Under the pieces are notes generated by a model. It saw nothing but the letters and a program-made list of their open reading frames with translations, was not told the origin of the DNA and did no database searches. Of a DNA stretch of 6,013 nt, positions 1 through 5,981 are shown in pieces. Source of the stretch: JAAZDN01 sp964440875 (GTDB lineage Bacteria > Bacillota_I > Bacilli_A > Erysipelotrichales > Erysipelotrichaceae); NCBI GenBank assembly GCA_964440875.1, contig CAYTTS010000063.1:1-6013 (forward strand). The letters are read 5' to 3'. How positions within the stretch are numbered: position 1 is the stretch's first letter; the number at the start of each line of letters is the position of its first letter. The position numbers and the translations under genes are program-made.

Positions 1-404
1 TCTGCAGTTATTGGATCAAAGTTATTCATGATAGGTTTTCCATTCCTTAACCTTTTATAATAACTTTGTTTCACAATTTGAAGAACTTCACATAGTTTAG
101 AAACAGGATACTCTTCCTTAAGAATATCTATTATCTAATACTTTTCTATTTGTGTTGCGTTCTTCGGTTTTTCATTAGTAGAGTATAAGACTTTTTGTAT
201 AATCTTAATGTCCTCGACTTCCCAAACTTTTTTACCACGAATATCTAAATCTAGGGTCCCTTCAAGAAGTTTTCGCTTCCAATATGCTATTTTACCCGGT
301 AATACATTGTATTTATCACTCACATAACTATATGACTTACCATTCATTATTTCTTACACAATAATTAACTTCTCTTCATATGTTATAACCGTTTGCTTTC
401 CCAT
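1..404 (-). pseudogene. IS3-family transposase, broken by two in-frame stops and cut by window edge
   Basis: A frame opens at ATG 404-402 (MGKQTVITYEEKLIIV) behind GGAGG (414-418, minus strand). It hits TAA at 354-356, continues as EIMNGKSYSYVSDKYNV... with a helix-turn-helix region, hits TAG at 135-137, then continues in the same frame as IIDILKEEYPVSKLCEVLQ to the window edge. Both stops fall where related proteins have Gln or a similar residue (IIV-stop-E and IEKY-stop-II), so each can be a single C-to-T change from CAA or CAG. The segment between the HTH and the OrfB-like start is only about 45 residues, shorter than the leucine-zipper region usual in IS150-type OrfA, so an internal deletion is possible. 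OrfA-like and OrfB-like parts share one frame, unlike the usual -1 frameshift layout. A start at 347 (MNGKSYSY) would leave a 70-residue fragment with no convincing ribosome binding site. A decaying gene is the best reading. Confidence 0.7.
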
Positions 405-412
405 TAAAAAAC

Positions 413-476
413 ACCTCCAAAGTTTAACTAAATAATAACATTATTATTATTTTTATTTAGTGTAAACTTTAAAGGT
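413..476 (-). promoter_or_regulatory. Long hairpin hiding the transposase Shine-Dalgarno and followed by U6; probable read-through terminator
   Basis: In minus-strand RNA, 476-453 pairs with 413-435 to give about 23 pairs with one bulge (C462) and a loop of about 17 nt rich in A and U. The base of the stem is ACCUUU (476-471) against GGAGGU (418-413), with two G-U wobbles. It therefore buries the whole GGAGG of the transposase gene. One G and then UUUUUU (411-406) follow directly before the ATG. The wobbles pair only in RNA of the transposase sense, which suggests the structure acts in RNA rather than as a DNA palindrome. It lies 11 nt past the stop of the substrate-binding protein and is the only terminator-like structure for that operon. 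Inference: it ends operon transcripts and blocks transposase translation on any that read through. Confidence 0.62.
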
Positions 477-486
477 ATTATAATCC

Positions 487-1401
487 TTACGTCTTTTTTT
501 TCTTTAAGGCGTCAGATATTTTATCAATATTCCATCTCATCATCGTAATATAAGTATCACCTTCACTCCCCTTTTTTGCTAATGAATCAGTAAAAAGGGT
601 TGAAGCAATATCAATTTTAGTCTCATATGAGACCATCTCCATCGTTTTTGGACTAAGACTACTTTCTGTAAATAACGCCTTAACATTATTCTCTTTAATA
701 ATATTAAGGATGCGATTCATTTGCTCAGGAGTACCTTGATTATCAGTATTAATCTCCCAAATATATTGAGCCGTAAAATCATATGCTTTCGCAAAATATT
801 TAAACGCACCCTCACTAGTAACTAAAATACGATCACCCACAGAAACTTCAGATAACTTATCTTTCGCATAATCATTTAACAAAAGTAATTCTTGTAAGTA
901 TTCACTATGATTATTTATATAATACTCACTATTTATTGGATCTAATATGATCATTTCTTCTAAAATCACATCAATGTATTTAATAGCATTAGATACATCT
1001 AACCAAGCATGTGGATCTTCACTAAATTCATTTTCACTTGAACTTAAGTAAATCGCTTCTACATCACGAGTTAATCTAAATATTACATCTGATTTATCCG
1101 TAACTTTTATTAAATCATCAAACCATCCACCACCAGTTTCAAGATTAAAGCCGTTGTAAAAAATTATATCAGCTTTCATTACTGCATCTATATCCTTAGG
1201 TAGTGGCTCATACATGTGGGGATCTCGACCTTCTGGAACCATGCTATAAACATCCGCCTTATCCTTTACAATATTATTAATTAAATCGGCAGCAATGGAA
1301 TTAGTAGCAACAATTTTAATTATATCATCACTTTCTTTCACGTCCTTACTGCAAGCAATAAGAATAGTCAACAATAATGTAATTATTATTAACTTCTTCA
1401 T
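487..1401 (-). CDS. mntA: Metal ABC transporter substrate-binding lipoprotein (PsaA/MntA type, probably Mn/Fe)
   Basis: A 304-residue cluster A-I (TroA/PsaA/ZnuA) binding protein that would capture a divalent metal outside the membrane and deliver it to the permease. The N-terminus is a lipoprotein signal: two Lys, a hydrophobic stretch and lipobox L14-I-A-C17. The expected four ligands are visible by motif: H62 (DPHMYE), H131 (DPHAWLD), E197 (TSEGAFKYFAKAY) and D272 (FTDSLA). This is the His-His-Glu-Asp set of PsaA and MntC; ZnuA proteins use His at the third site and have a His-rich loop, absent here. Other family marks are WEINT..QGTPEQ (215-226) and the C-terminal GDTYITMMRWNIDKI. Length is close to PsaA (309). 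It is the last gene of the operon. Its ATG overlaps the permease stop as ATGA, and AAGGAG (1411-1416) lies inside the permease gene. Family call is very safe; metal choice rests on the ligands and the neighbouring regulator. Confidence 0.93.
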   Translation of the reverse strand: MKKLIIITLLLTILIACSKDVKESDDIIKIVATNSIAADLINNIVKDKADVYSMVPEGRDPHMYEPLPKDIDAVMKADIIFYNGFNLETGGGWFDDLIKVTDKSDVIFRLTRDVEAIYLSSSENEFSEDPHAWLDVSNAIKYIDVILEEMIILDPINSEYYINNHSEYLQELLLLNDYAKDKLSEVSVGDRILVTSEGAFKYFAKAYDFTAQYIWEINTDNQGTPEQMNRILNIIKENNVKALFTESSLSPKTMEMVSYETKIDIASTLFTDSLAKKGSEGDTYITMMRWNIDKISDALKKKKT

Positions 1402-2234
1402 TTTATAAATCTCCTTCTAAAATCATTCTTAGGTGAAGTAATAAATGCTATTGTAAAAATCACTGTTTTAGCTAACACAATTGTTGCACTGGTCGCAAGA
1501 TTATAATAGAAACTAATATAAGTCCCAACAATACCACTAAACACACCAATTAAAGATGATAATATGATCATCTTTTTTAAATTATCTGTCCATAAATAGG
1601 CTGTTGCTGATGGAATAATCAACATAGCAATCACTAAGACAACTCCTACTTGTGATAATGAAGATACTGTTACAACTGATAACATTAACATTAATAAATA
1701 ATGATAAAATTTAACATTAACACCTGATGCTTCCGCAACTACAGGATCAAAAGATGTAAGTAGTAATTGTTTATAGAAAATAACTATAAGAATAAACACC
1801 ACCACTAAAACAATAAAAGATTGTAATAGTTCTGAATTAGGTACTGCTAGAATATTTCCAAACATTACATGATTTAAATCAATTCCACTATCAGCTTTCG
1901 ATATTAATATAATCCCTAATGCAAAGAAAGAACTTAGTATAATACCAATCGATGTATCACTTTTAATCGGACTTTTTTCTGAAATATATTGAATTATCAT
2001 CGATGCTAAGAGACCGAAAATAGAAGCTCCAAATAAAATATTAATATTAAGCATATACGATATCGCAACACCAGGTAAAACTGCATGGGATAATGCATCC
2101 CCCATCAACGACATATTACGCAAAATAATAAAACTACCAATCAAACCAGAAACAAATCCTAACATAATAGCTGATAAGCCGGCATTAATAATATATATCG
2201 GAAGATTTGTAATTTCTGAAATATAATCAATCAT
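1398..2234 (-). CDS. mntC: Metal ABC transporter permease (ABC-3 family)
   Basis: A 278-residue integral membrane permease of the ABC-3 family (ZnuB/MntB/SitC/PsaC), which forms the channel as a homodimer with the ATPase below and the lipoprotein outside. Almost the whole length is hydrophobic segments, about eight or nine by eye. The family motif with conserved Asp and His is at 41-55 (MSLMGDALSHAVLPG: D46, H50). A cytoplasmic coupling region follows at about 161-172 (SFDPVVAEASGV), and the GVVLVIAMLIIPSATAYL segment is near 197-214. The C-terminus is short and basic (RRRFIK). It begins 8 bases inside the end of the ATPase gene with its own AGGGGG site (2241-2246), and ends in TGA overlapping the next ATG, so the three genes are probably translationally coupled. 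Only one permease gene is present, consistent with a homodimer. Confidence 0.93.
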   Translation of the reverse strand: MIDYISEITNLPIYIINAGLSAIMLGFVSGLIGSFIILRNMSLMGDALSHAVLPGVAISYMLNINILFGASIFGLLASMIIQYISEKSPIKSDTSIGIILSSFFALGIILISKADSGIDLNHVMFGNILAVPNSELLQSFIVLVVVFILIVIFYKQLLLTSFDPVVAEASGVNVKFYHYLLMLMLSVVTVSSLSQVGVVLVIAMLIIPSATAYLWTDNLKKMIILSSLIGVFSGIVGTYISFYYNLATSATIVLAKTVIFTIAFITSPKNDFRRRFIK

Positions 2235-2964
2235 TATATACCCCCTCTATATTTATATTTTTAAGATCAAAACCATAAGCTTTATTGATATTATCACCAG
2301 TAAATACATCGTGAACATCACCATAAGCAATTAAACGTTTATTTAAGATAAGTAATTGTTCAAAATACTTCTTCACATCATTTAAATTGTGATGAACTAT
2401 TATAATTGTTTTTTTATTTGCATGTAATTCTTTTAATATTTTGATAATTATCGATTCACTTACCGCATCGATACCAACGAATGGCTCATCTAAAAAATAT
2501 ATCTCTGCTTCACTAGCCAATGCTCTTGCAATAAAAGCTCTTTGTAATTGACCACCAGATAAACTGTTAATTTGCTTATTAGCAATATCTAAAATATTTA
2601 ATGACTTCATGGCTTGATGTGCTAAATTACGTTGTTTTTTTCCAACTTTTTGAAATAACTTTAATTTAGGATATGTTCCTAAAAGAACTAATTCTTTTAC
2701 TGTAATTGGAAAACTCAAATCTACCTCTGATTTTTGAGGAACATAAGCAATACTTTTTTTCATCATTGAAACACTTTTATCATTAATTAGAAAATTACCA
2801 CTTGATATTTTAACAATCCCCAGAAGAGACTTAATTAAGGTCGACTTACCTGCCCCATTTGGTCCTATAATACCTACAAAAGAATTTAAAGGAATATTAA
2901 GTGTAAAATCATCTAATACTTTATTATTATAATACTCAACATTTATATTATTTATTTTTATCAT
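2227..2964 (-). CDS. mntB: Metal ABC transporter ATP-binding protein
   Basis: A 245-residue cytoplasmic ATPase that powers import. All motifs are in order: Walker A GPNGAGKST (34-42), Q-loop YVPQ (Q77), signature LSGGQ (135-139), Walker B IYFLDEP (D159, E160) and the switch histidine in VHHN (H192). Many relatives read HHD or SHD there, so the Asn at 193 is a mild departure. The region after the Q-loop (PITVKELVLLGTYPKL) is typical of the ZnuC/MntB/PsaB group. It is the first gene of the operon, preceded by AGGAG (2971-2975) at good spacing. It is transcribed divergently from the metalloregulator gene with a 158-base region between start codons. The gene ends in TGA inside the permease start. 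Confidence 0.95.
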   Translation of the reverse strand: MIKINNINVEYYNNKVLDDFTLNIPLNSFVGIIGPNGAGKSTLIKSLLGIVKISSGNFLINDKSVSMMKKSIAYVPQKSEVDLSFPITVKELVLLGTYPKLKLFQKVGKKQRNLAHQAMKSLNILDIANKQINSLSGGQLQRAFIARALASEAEIYFLDEPFVGIDAVSESIIIKILKELHANKKTIIIVHHNLNDVKKYFEQLLILNKRLIAYGDVHDVFTGDNINKAYGFDLKNINIEGVYND

Positions 2965-3002
2965 AAAACTCTCCTAACAATTCTATCTTATCATCTTATT
3001 TA

Positions 3003-3031
3003 AGTATAAACAACCTTTTTGTTAGGCCCCC
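3003..3031 (-). promoter_or_regulatory. Candidate promoter of the metal-transport operon
   Basis: The minus strand has TATACT (3008-3003), a 5/6 match to a -10 box. The expected -35 position 17 bases upstream (3031-3026) is GGGGGC, part of the operator-like palindrome, so no good -35 exists. This could mean an activator-free weak promoter covered by the repressor site. A second candidate is TTGTTT (3013-3008) with TAAGAT 17 bases downstream. Neither is strong, so the start site is uncertain. Confidence 0.35.
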
Positions 3032-3035
3032 CTAA
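3022..3035. promoter_or_regulatory. Operator-like palindrome TTAGG-CCCC-CCTAA (DtxR-box-like)
   Basis: A perfect 5-bp inverted repeat spaced by four C, lying in the region between a DtxR-family regulator and a metal importer. The classic DtxR/IdeR box begins TTAGG-N4-CCTAA, and this site matches those ten conserved positions, although the third half-site expected after it (CCTAA) is replaced by TTTAT. It sits where the -35 of the importer promoter should be, fitting repression. Further half-sites occur at 3053-3056 (CCTA) and 3067-3071 (TTAGG), beside the regulator's -35 box. Mn-type regulators often use other sequences, so binding is inferred. Confidence 0.5.
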
Positions 3036-3075
3036 TTTATTGTTTTAGATAACCTACCAAACTAGATTAGGAAGA

Positions 3076-3104
3076 TTGACAAAGCCACTTTATATTAGTA
3101 CATT
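3076..3104 (+). promoter_or_regulatory. Promoter of the metalloregulator gene
   Basis: A perfect -35 TTGACA (3076-3081) is followed 17 bases later by TACATT (3099-3104), a 4/6 match to the -10 box. Transcription would start near 3110-3112, giving a leader of only about 12 bases before the ATG at 3123. A TTAGG half-site at 3067-3071 lies four bases upstream of the -35, so the regulator may control itself. Confidence 0.55.
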
Positions 3105-3122
3105 ATATGTATGGAGGTCATT

Positions 3123-3761
3123 ATGACAGAGAATAAAGAAAACTACATTAAAGCTATTTTTGAATTTCAAGAAAATAATATCACATTAACAAATAAGATA
3201 TTAGCAGATAAACTAAAAGTATCACCTGCCTCCGCAAGTCAGATGATTACTAAATTAATTAATGATGATTATGTATTGGACAACAGTAAAGAAATTAAAC
3301 TATCTGAATCTGCAATTGTTTTGGCGAAAGTGCTTATCAGTAAACATCGTTTATGGGAATCATTTTTACTCCGCCACTTTCATTACAGTAGTACTGAAGT
3401 CCATAATGACGCTGAAGTATTAGAACATGTTACTAGTGAATTATTACTTGTGAGATTAAATGAATTTTTAGATTATCCAAAACGATGTCCGCACGGTGGT
3501 ATCATTTATTTAAATGACGATTTATCAGATGTAAATTGTTTATTACTAGACGCAAGCGTAGATGATAAAATTAAAATAAAGCGATTAATTGATAATCCTG
3601 TACTTATCAATTTTATGAGAGATTTAAATATCTATATCAATGATGAAGCATTAATAACAAATAAAGATCAGTTGAACGAAAACATTTATTTACAAGTAAA
3701 TGATAAAGAAATTATCATTAGCTATAAAGTAGCACAACAAATATATATAGAATTTATTTAG
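3123..3761 (+). CDS. mntR: DtxR/MntR-family metal-dependent transcriptional regulator (ScaR/SloR-like)
   Basis: A 212-residue regulator that likely represses metal uptake genes when loaded with Mn2+ or Fe2+. A winged helix-turn-helix occupies about 1-62 (KVSPASASQMITKL is the recognition region). The dimer and metal domain follows at about 63-125 with H75, E79, H94, E98, E101 and H102 (VHNDAEVLEHV). The C-terminal part, about 135-212, has the length and position of a FeoA/SH3-like domain. E98 stands where DtxR has Cys102, the pattern of manganese-type members; LDYPKRCPHGG also resembles ScaR/SloR. Residue 7 is Asn where Mn-type proteins have a ligand Asp (ENYIK versus EDYIE). I chose ATG 3123 because GGAGG (3113-3117) lies five bases before it. 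An in-frame ATG at 3111 overlaps that site and would add only MEVI. It is divergent from the importer, its probable target. Confidence 0.9.
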   Translation: MTENKENYIKAIFEFQENNITLTNKILADKLKVSPASASQMITKLINDDYVLDNSKEIKLSESAIVLAKVLISKHRLWESFLLRHFHYSSTEVHNDAEVLEHVTSELLLVRLNEFLDYPKRCPHGGIIYLNDDLSDVNCLLLDASVDDKIKIKRLIDNPVLINFMRDLNIYINDEALITNKDQLNENIYLQVNDKEIIISYKVAQQIYIEFI

Positions 3762-3782
3762 AGTACAAGACGTACTCTTTTT
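3760..3782 (+). terminator. Rho-independent terminator of the regulator gene
   Basis: The stem AGAGTAC/GTACTCT (3760-3766 with 3772-3778) encloses the loop AAGAC and runs into a T-rich tract (TTTTT then CTTT). It begins within the stop codon of the regulator gene. This separates the regulator from the peptidase gene. Confidence 0.75.
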
Positions 3783-3822
3783 CTTTGAAAATATTATCAT
3801 TCTCTTGAAACTTATAGTATTA

Positions 3823-3851
3823 TTTTCAGAAAGAATCATTTGTGCTATACT
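3823..3851 (+). promoter_or_regulatory. Promoter of the S9 peptidase gene
   Basis: An extended -10, TG-C-TATACT (TG at 3843-3844, hexamer 3846-3851), lies 17 bases after TTTTCA (3823-3828), a 4/6 match to the -35 box. The start of transcription would be near 3858, leaving room for GGAGG at 3863-3867. Confidence 0.6.
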
Positions 3852-3873
3852 ATATTAAAAATGGAGGTTGTTT

Positions 3874-5817
3874 ATGAATCAATTAGATATCAATAAGTTT
3901 TTAGATTTTACATCAGTGGCAAACTTAAAAAATAGTCCAAACAATAAATATATTAGCTATGTTACTGTAAAGATGCGTTTAAAGCAAAATGATTATTTAC
4001 ATAGTTTATATTTAGATGATGGATCGAAAGTAAGTAAAATTATTAATCTAAAGAAAAGTTCAAAGTATTATTGGGAAACTGAAAATACTATCTTATATTT
4101 TGATTATAAGAATAAAGATGATAAGGACTTAGAAAAAAAGCAATATACAATAGTTTATCGTTATAATATTGAAAGTAAAAAAGATGAAATTGCTTATACT
4201 TTCCCTATAAAAGTAAGTTCACTGGAAATTATAAATAATGGATTATTATTAAATACCAATTTAAATAATGATGATCATATTCTATTTGATGATTTAAAAA
4301 GAGATGAATATTTAGAATCACTTGAATACAATAAAGAATTTGAAGTAGTTGACTCAATCCCCTTCTATCAGGATGGTGGAACATATACAAAAGGAAAACT
4401 AAGTCAAAGTTTCTTCTATATAGATAATACGTATTATCCACTTTCAGACAAAAATGAGAGTGTCTCAAATTTAACTATCTCAAATGATAAAAATCTGATC
4501 TACTATACTTATAGTGAAGATATTAAAACCCCTTCATTCTTTAAAGATATACGTTGTTTTGACATTAGTTCAAAAAAATATACTAATTTAACTAGTACAA
4601 ATGATTTTAGTTTTTCAAAATTATTTGAGTTAAATAATAACTTATATGCACTTGGAAGTTATAAAGACGTTTATGGAATGAATCAAAACTCTGATATTTA
4701 TAAACTAACAAATAATACTATAGATAAGGTTTTAGATTTCTCATTATCATCAAACAACTCAATTGGAAGTGATGTAAGATACGGATATTCAAAAACATCT
4801 TTAGTATATGACTCAAAATACTATTTTATCGGAGTTAACAAAGTAGACAGTGTAATTTACGAATTTGACGGAGAGAAGTTAACTGAATATTTAAGATCTG
4901 ATAACTCAATTGATGGCTTCTTATTTTCTAATAATGATTTATATACAATTGAAATTAGTGATGATAAACTTCAAGAAGTATATAAAAATCAAACAAAGCA
5001 TAGTAAATTAAATGATAAAGTACTAGAGAATATTTATATTGCAAAACCAATCCATCATGAATACAAAAATGGCAACGTTTTATTAGATGGCTGGGTACTT
5101 CTTCCAAAAGACTATGATAAATCAAAGAAATATCCATCAATATTGGATATTCATGGTGGACCAAAAACAATCTACAATAAGGTTTTCTATAATGAGATGC
5201 AAGTTTGGGCTAACTTAGGCTATATTGTATATTTCACTAACCCACGTGGATCTGACTCTTATGGCAATGACTTCATGGATATTCGTGGAAAATACGGTAG
5301 TATCGACTATGATGATTTAATGTGCTTCACAGATTTCGTTTTAGACAACTATAGTTTAGATGAAAGTCGTATGGGTGTTACGGGTGGCTCTTACGGTGGA
5401 TTTATGACAAACTGGATTGTTACTCATACAAACCGATTCAAAGTTGCTGCAACACAAAGAAGTATTTCTAATTGGACTTCATTTGCCGGTGTATCTGATA
5501 TTGGATCTTACTTTGCAGAAGACCAAACAGCTGCAGATCCAATAAGCGAGTATGATAAAGCATGGGATTTATCACCATTAAAATATGCAGATAATATTAA
5601 AACACCACTGCTATTTATTCACAGTGATGCCGATTACAGATGTCCTTTAGAACAAGCTTTACAACTGTATAGTAGGGTTAAACTAAATAATGTTGATACT
5701 AAACTAATCTTATTTAAAGGTGAGTGCCATGACCTTTCAAGATCAGGTAAACCTAAAGCTAGACTAAGAAGACTAAATGAGATTACAGATTGGATGAGTA
5801 AGTATTTATTAGATTAG
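3874..5817 (+). CDS. S9 family serine peptidase (prolyl oligopeptidase / acylaminoacyl-peptidase-like)
   Basis: A 647-residue cytoplasmic peptidase; no signal peptide or membrane segment is seen. S9 enzymes cleave short peptides, often after Pro or releasing blocked N-terminal residues. The N-terminal half, about 1-385, is weakly conserved and rich in Asn, Lys, Ser and Tyr, as expected for the beta-propeller that limits substrate size. The C-terminal alpha/beta hydrolase has the oxyanion motif HGGP (427-430), NPRGSDSYG, the nucleophile S506 in GGSYGG, the acid D587 in HSDADYRCP and H619 in GECHDLSRSGKP. The last two motifs are typical of the S9C (YuxL/acylaminoacyl-peptidase) group. Length fits that group. 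ATG 3874 is chosen because GGAGG (3863-3867) lies six bases upstream; an in-frame TTG at 3868 directly abuts GGAGG and cannot use it. It has its own promoter and terminator, so it is a single-gene unit. The exact substrate is unknown. Confidence 0.93.
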   Translation: MNQLDINKFLDFTSVANLKNSPNNKYISYVTVKMRLKQNDYLHSLYLDDGSKVSKIINLKKSSKYYWETENTILYFDYKNKDDKDLEKKQYTIVYRYNIESKKDEIAYTFPIKVSSLEIINNGLLLNTNLNNDDHILFDDLKRDEYLESLEYNKEFEVVDSIPFYQDGGTYTKGKLSQSFFYIDNTYYPLSDKNESVSNLTISNDKNLIYYTYSEDIKTPSFFKDIRCFDISSKKYTNLTSTNDFSFSKLFELNNNLYALGSYKDVYGMNQNSDIYKLTNNTIDKVLDFSLSSNNSIGSDVRYGYSKTSLVYDSKYYFIGVNKVDSVIYEFDGEKLTEYLRSDNSIDGFLFSNNDLYTIEISDDKLQEVYKNQTKHSKLNDKVLENIYIAKPIHHEYKNGNVLLDGWVLLPKDYDKSKKYPSILDIHGGPKTIYNKVFYNEMQVWANLGYIVYFTNPRGSDSYGNDFMDIRGKYGSIDYDDLMCFTDFVLDNYSLDESRMGVTGGSYGGFMTNWIVTHTNRFKVAATQRSISNWTSFAGVSDIGSYFAEDQTAADPISEYDKAWDLSPLKYADNIKTPLLFIHSDADYRCPLEQALQLYSRVKLNNVDTKLILFKGECHDLSRSGKPKARLRRLNEITDWMSKYLLD

Positions 5818-5838
5818 GAAGCAATGCTTCCTTTTTTT
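5816..5838 (+). terminator. Rho-independent terminator of the peptidase gene
   Basis: AGGAAGC (5816-5822) pairs with GCTTCCT (5826-5832) around a three-base loop, followed by a continuous T run to 5838. It starts inside the TAG stop codon of the peptidase gene. Stem and T tract are both strong. Confidence 0.88.
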
Positions 5839-5879
5839 ATGTTAAGATATTTCTATAAAGTAGTTGATGGAGGATAATT

Positions 5880-5981
5880 ATGAAAAAATCATTGAAGAAA
5901 GAACAAGCAATATTTATTAATAAACTCTTTTCTCTTATATATGGATTATTGATTTTATCTGGTATGTCAACACTTAAGTAG
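5880..5981 (+). pseudogene. N-terminal fragment of an unrecognised membrane protein, apparently cut by a mobile element
   Basis: ATG 5880 has a good GGAGG (5869-5873) and opens a 33-residue frame: a basic start (MKKSLKKEQ), a hydrophobic stretch (about residues 11-28, with AIFINKLFSLIYGLLILSG), then MSTLK and TAG. The shape is that of the beginning of a membrane or exported protein. The last five codons fall inside sequence beginning TGTCAACACTTAAG (5965) that looks like an insertion-sequence end, so the native reading frame was probably longer. The family cannot be identified from so few residues. No clear promoter is seen between the terminator at 5838 and this start. It could instead be an intact small membrane peptide, but the junction makes that less likely. 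Confidence 0.5.

Larger units (their letters stand above)
1..485 (-). mobile_element. IS3-family insertion sequence, 5' part only (runs off window start)
   Basis: The minus strand carries an IS3-type transposase start with a helix-turn-helix OrfA-like region, followed by the N-terminal HTH_21-like part of the OrfB integrase (EEYPVSKLCEVLQ...SYYKRLRNGK). The rest of the integrase, with its DDE residues, lies beyond position 1. The outer end must lie between the hairpin base (476) and the lipoprotein stop (487), so the element sits directly against the end of the metal-transport operon. The exact boundary and the target duplication cannot be fixed because the other end is missing; 485 is approximate. 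The coding part is broken by two stop codons, so this copy is probably not autonomous. Confidence 0.72.

Noticed and set aside
135..356. Alternative genetic code (stop codons read as Gln, or TGA as Trp)
   Set aside because: Neighbouring genes end cleanly in TAA, TAG and TGA, and Trp is encoded by TGG throughout; the importer genes overlap at TGA stops in the usual way.
436..452. Short AT-rich repeats (ATT/AAT units) as a CRISPR or satellite array
   Set aside because: Only a few three-base units inside the hairpin loop, with no spacer structure; ordinary AT-rich sequence.
421..470. Attachment site or replication-type palindrome
   Set aside because: The symmetry is explained better by an RNA hairpin: its extension to 413-476 needs G-U pairs that exist only in the transposase-sense RNA.
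4229..4468. 79-codon open frame on the minus strand inside the peptidase gene
   Set aside because: It lies fully antisense to a well-supported gene, has low-complexity His/Tyr/Leu-rich content expected from an AT-rich shadow frame, and no known motif.
4955..5170. 71-codon open frame on the minus strand inside the peptidase gene
   Set aside because: It is antisense to the conserved start of the hydrolase domain and has no motif; a shadow frame.
5854..5859. TATAAA as a -10 box for the fragment at 5880
   Set aside because: The matching -35 position falls in the T run of the terminator (about 5831-5836) and has no resemblance to TTGACA.
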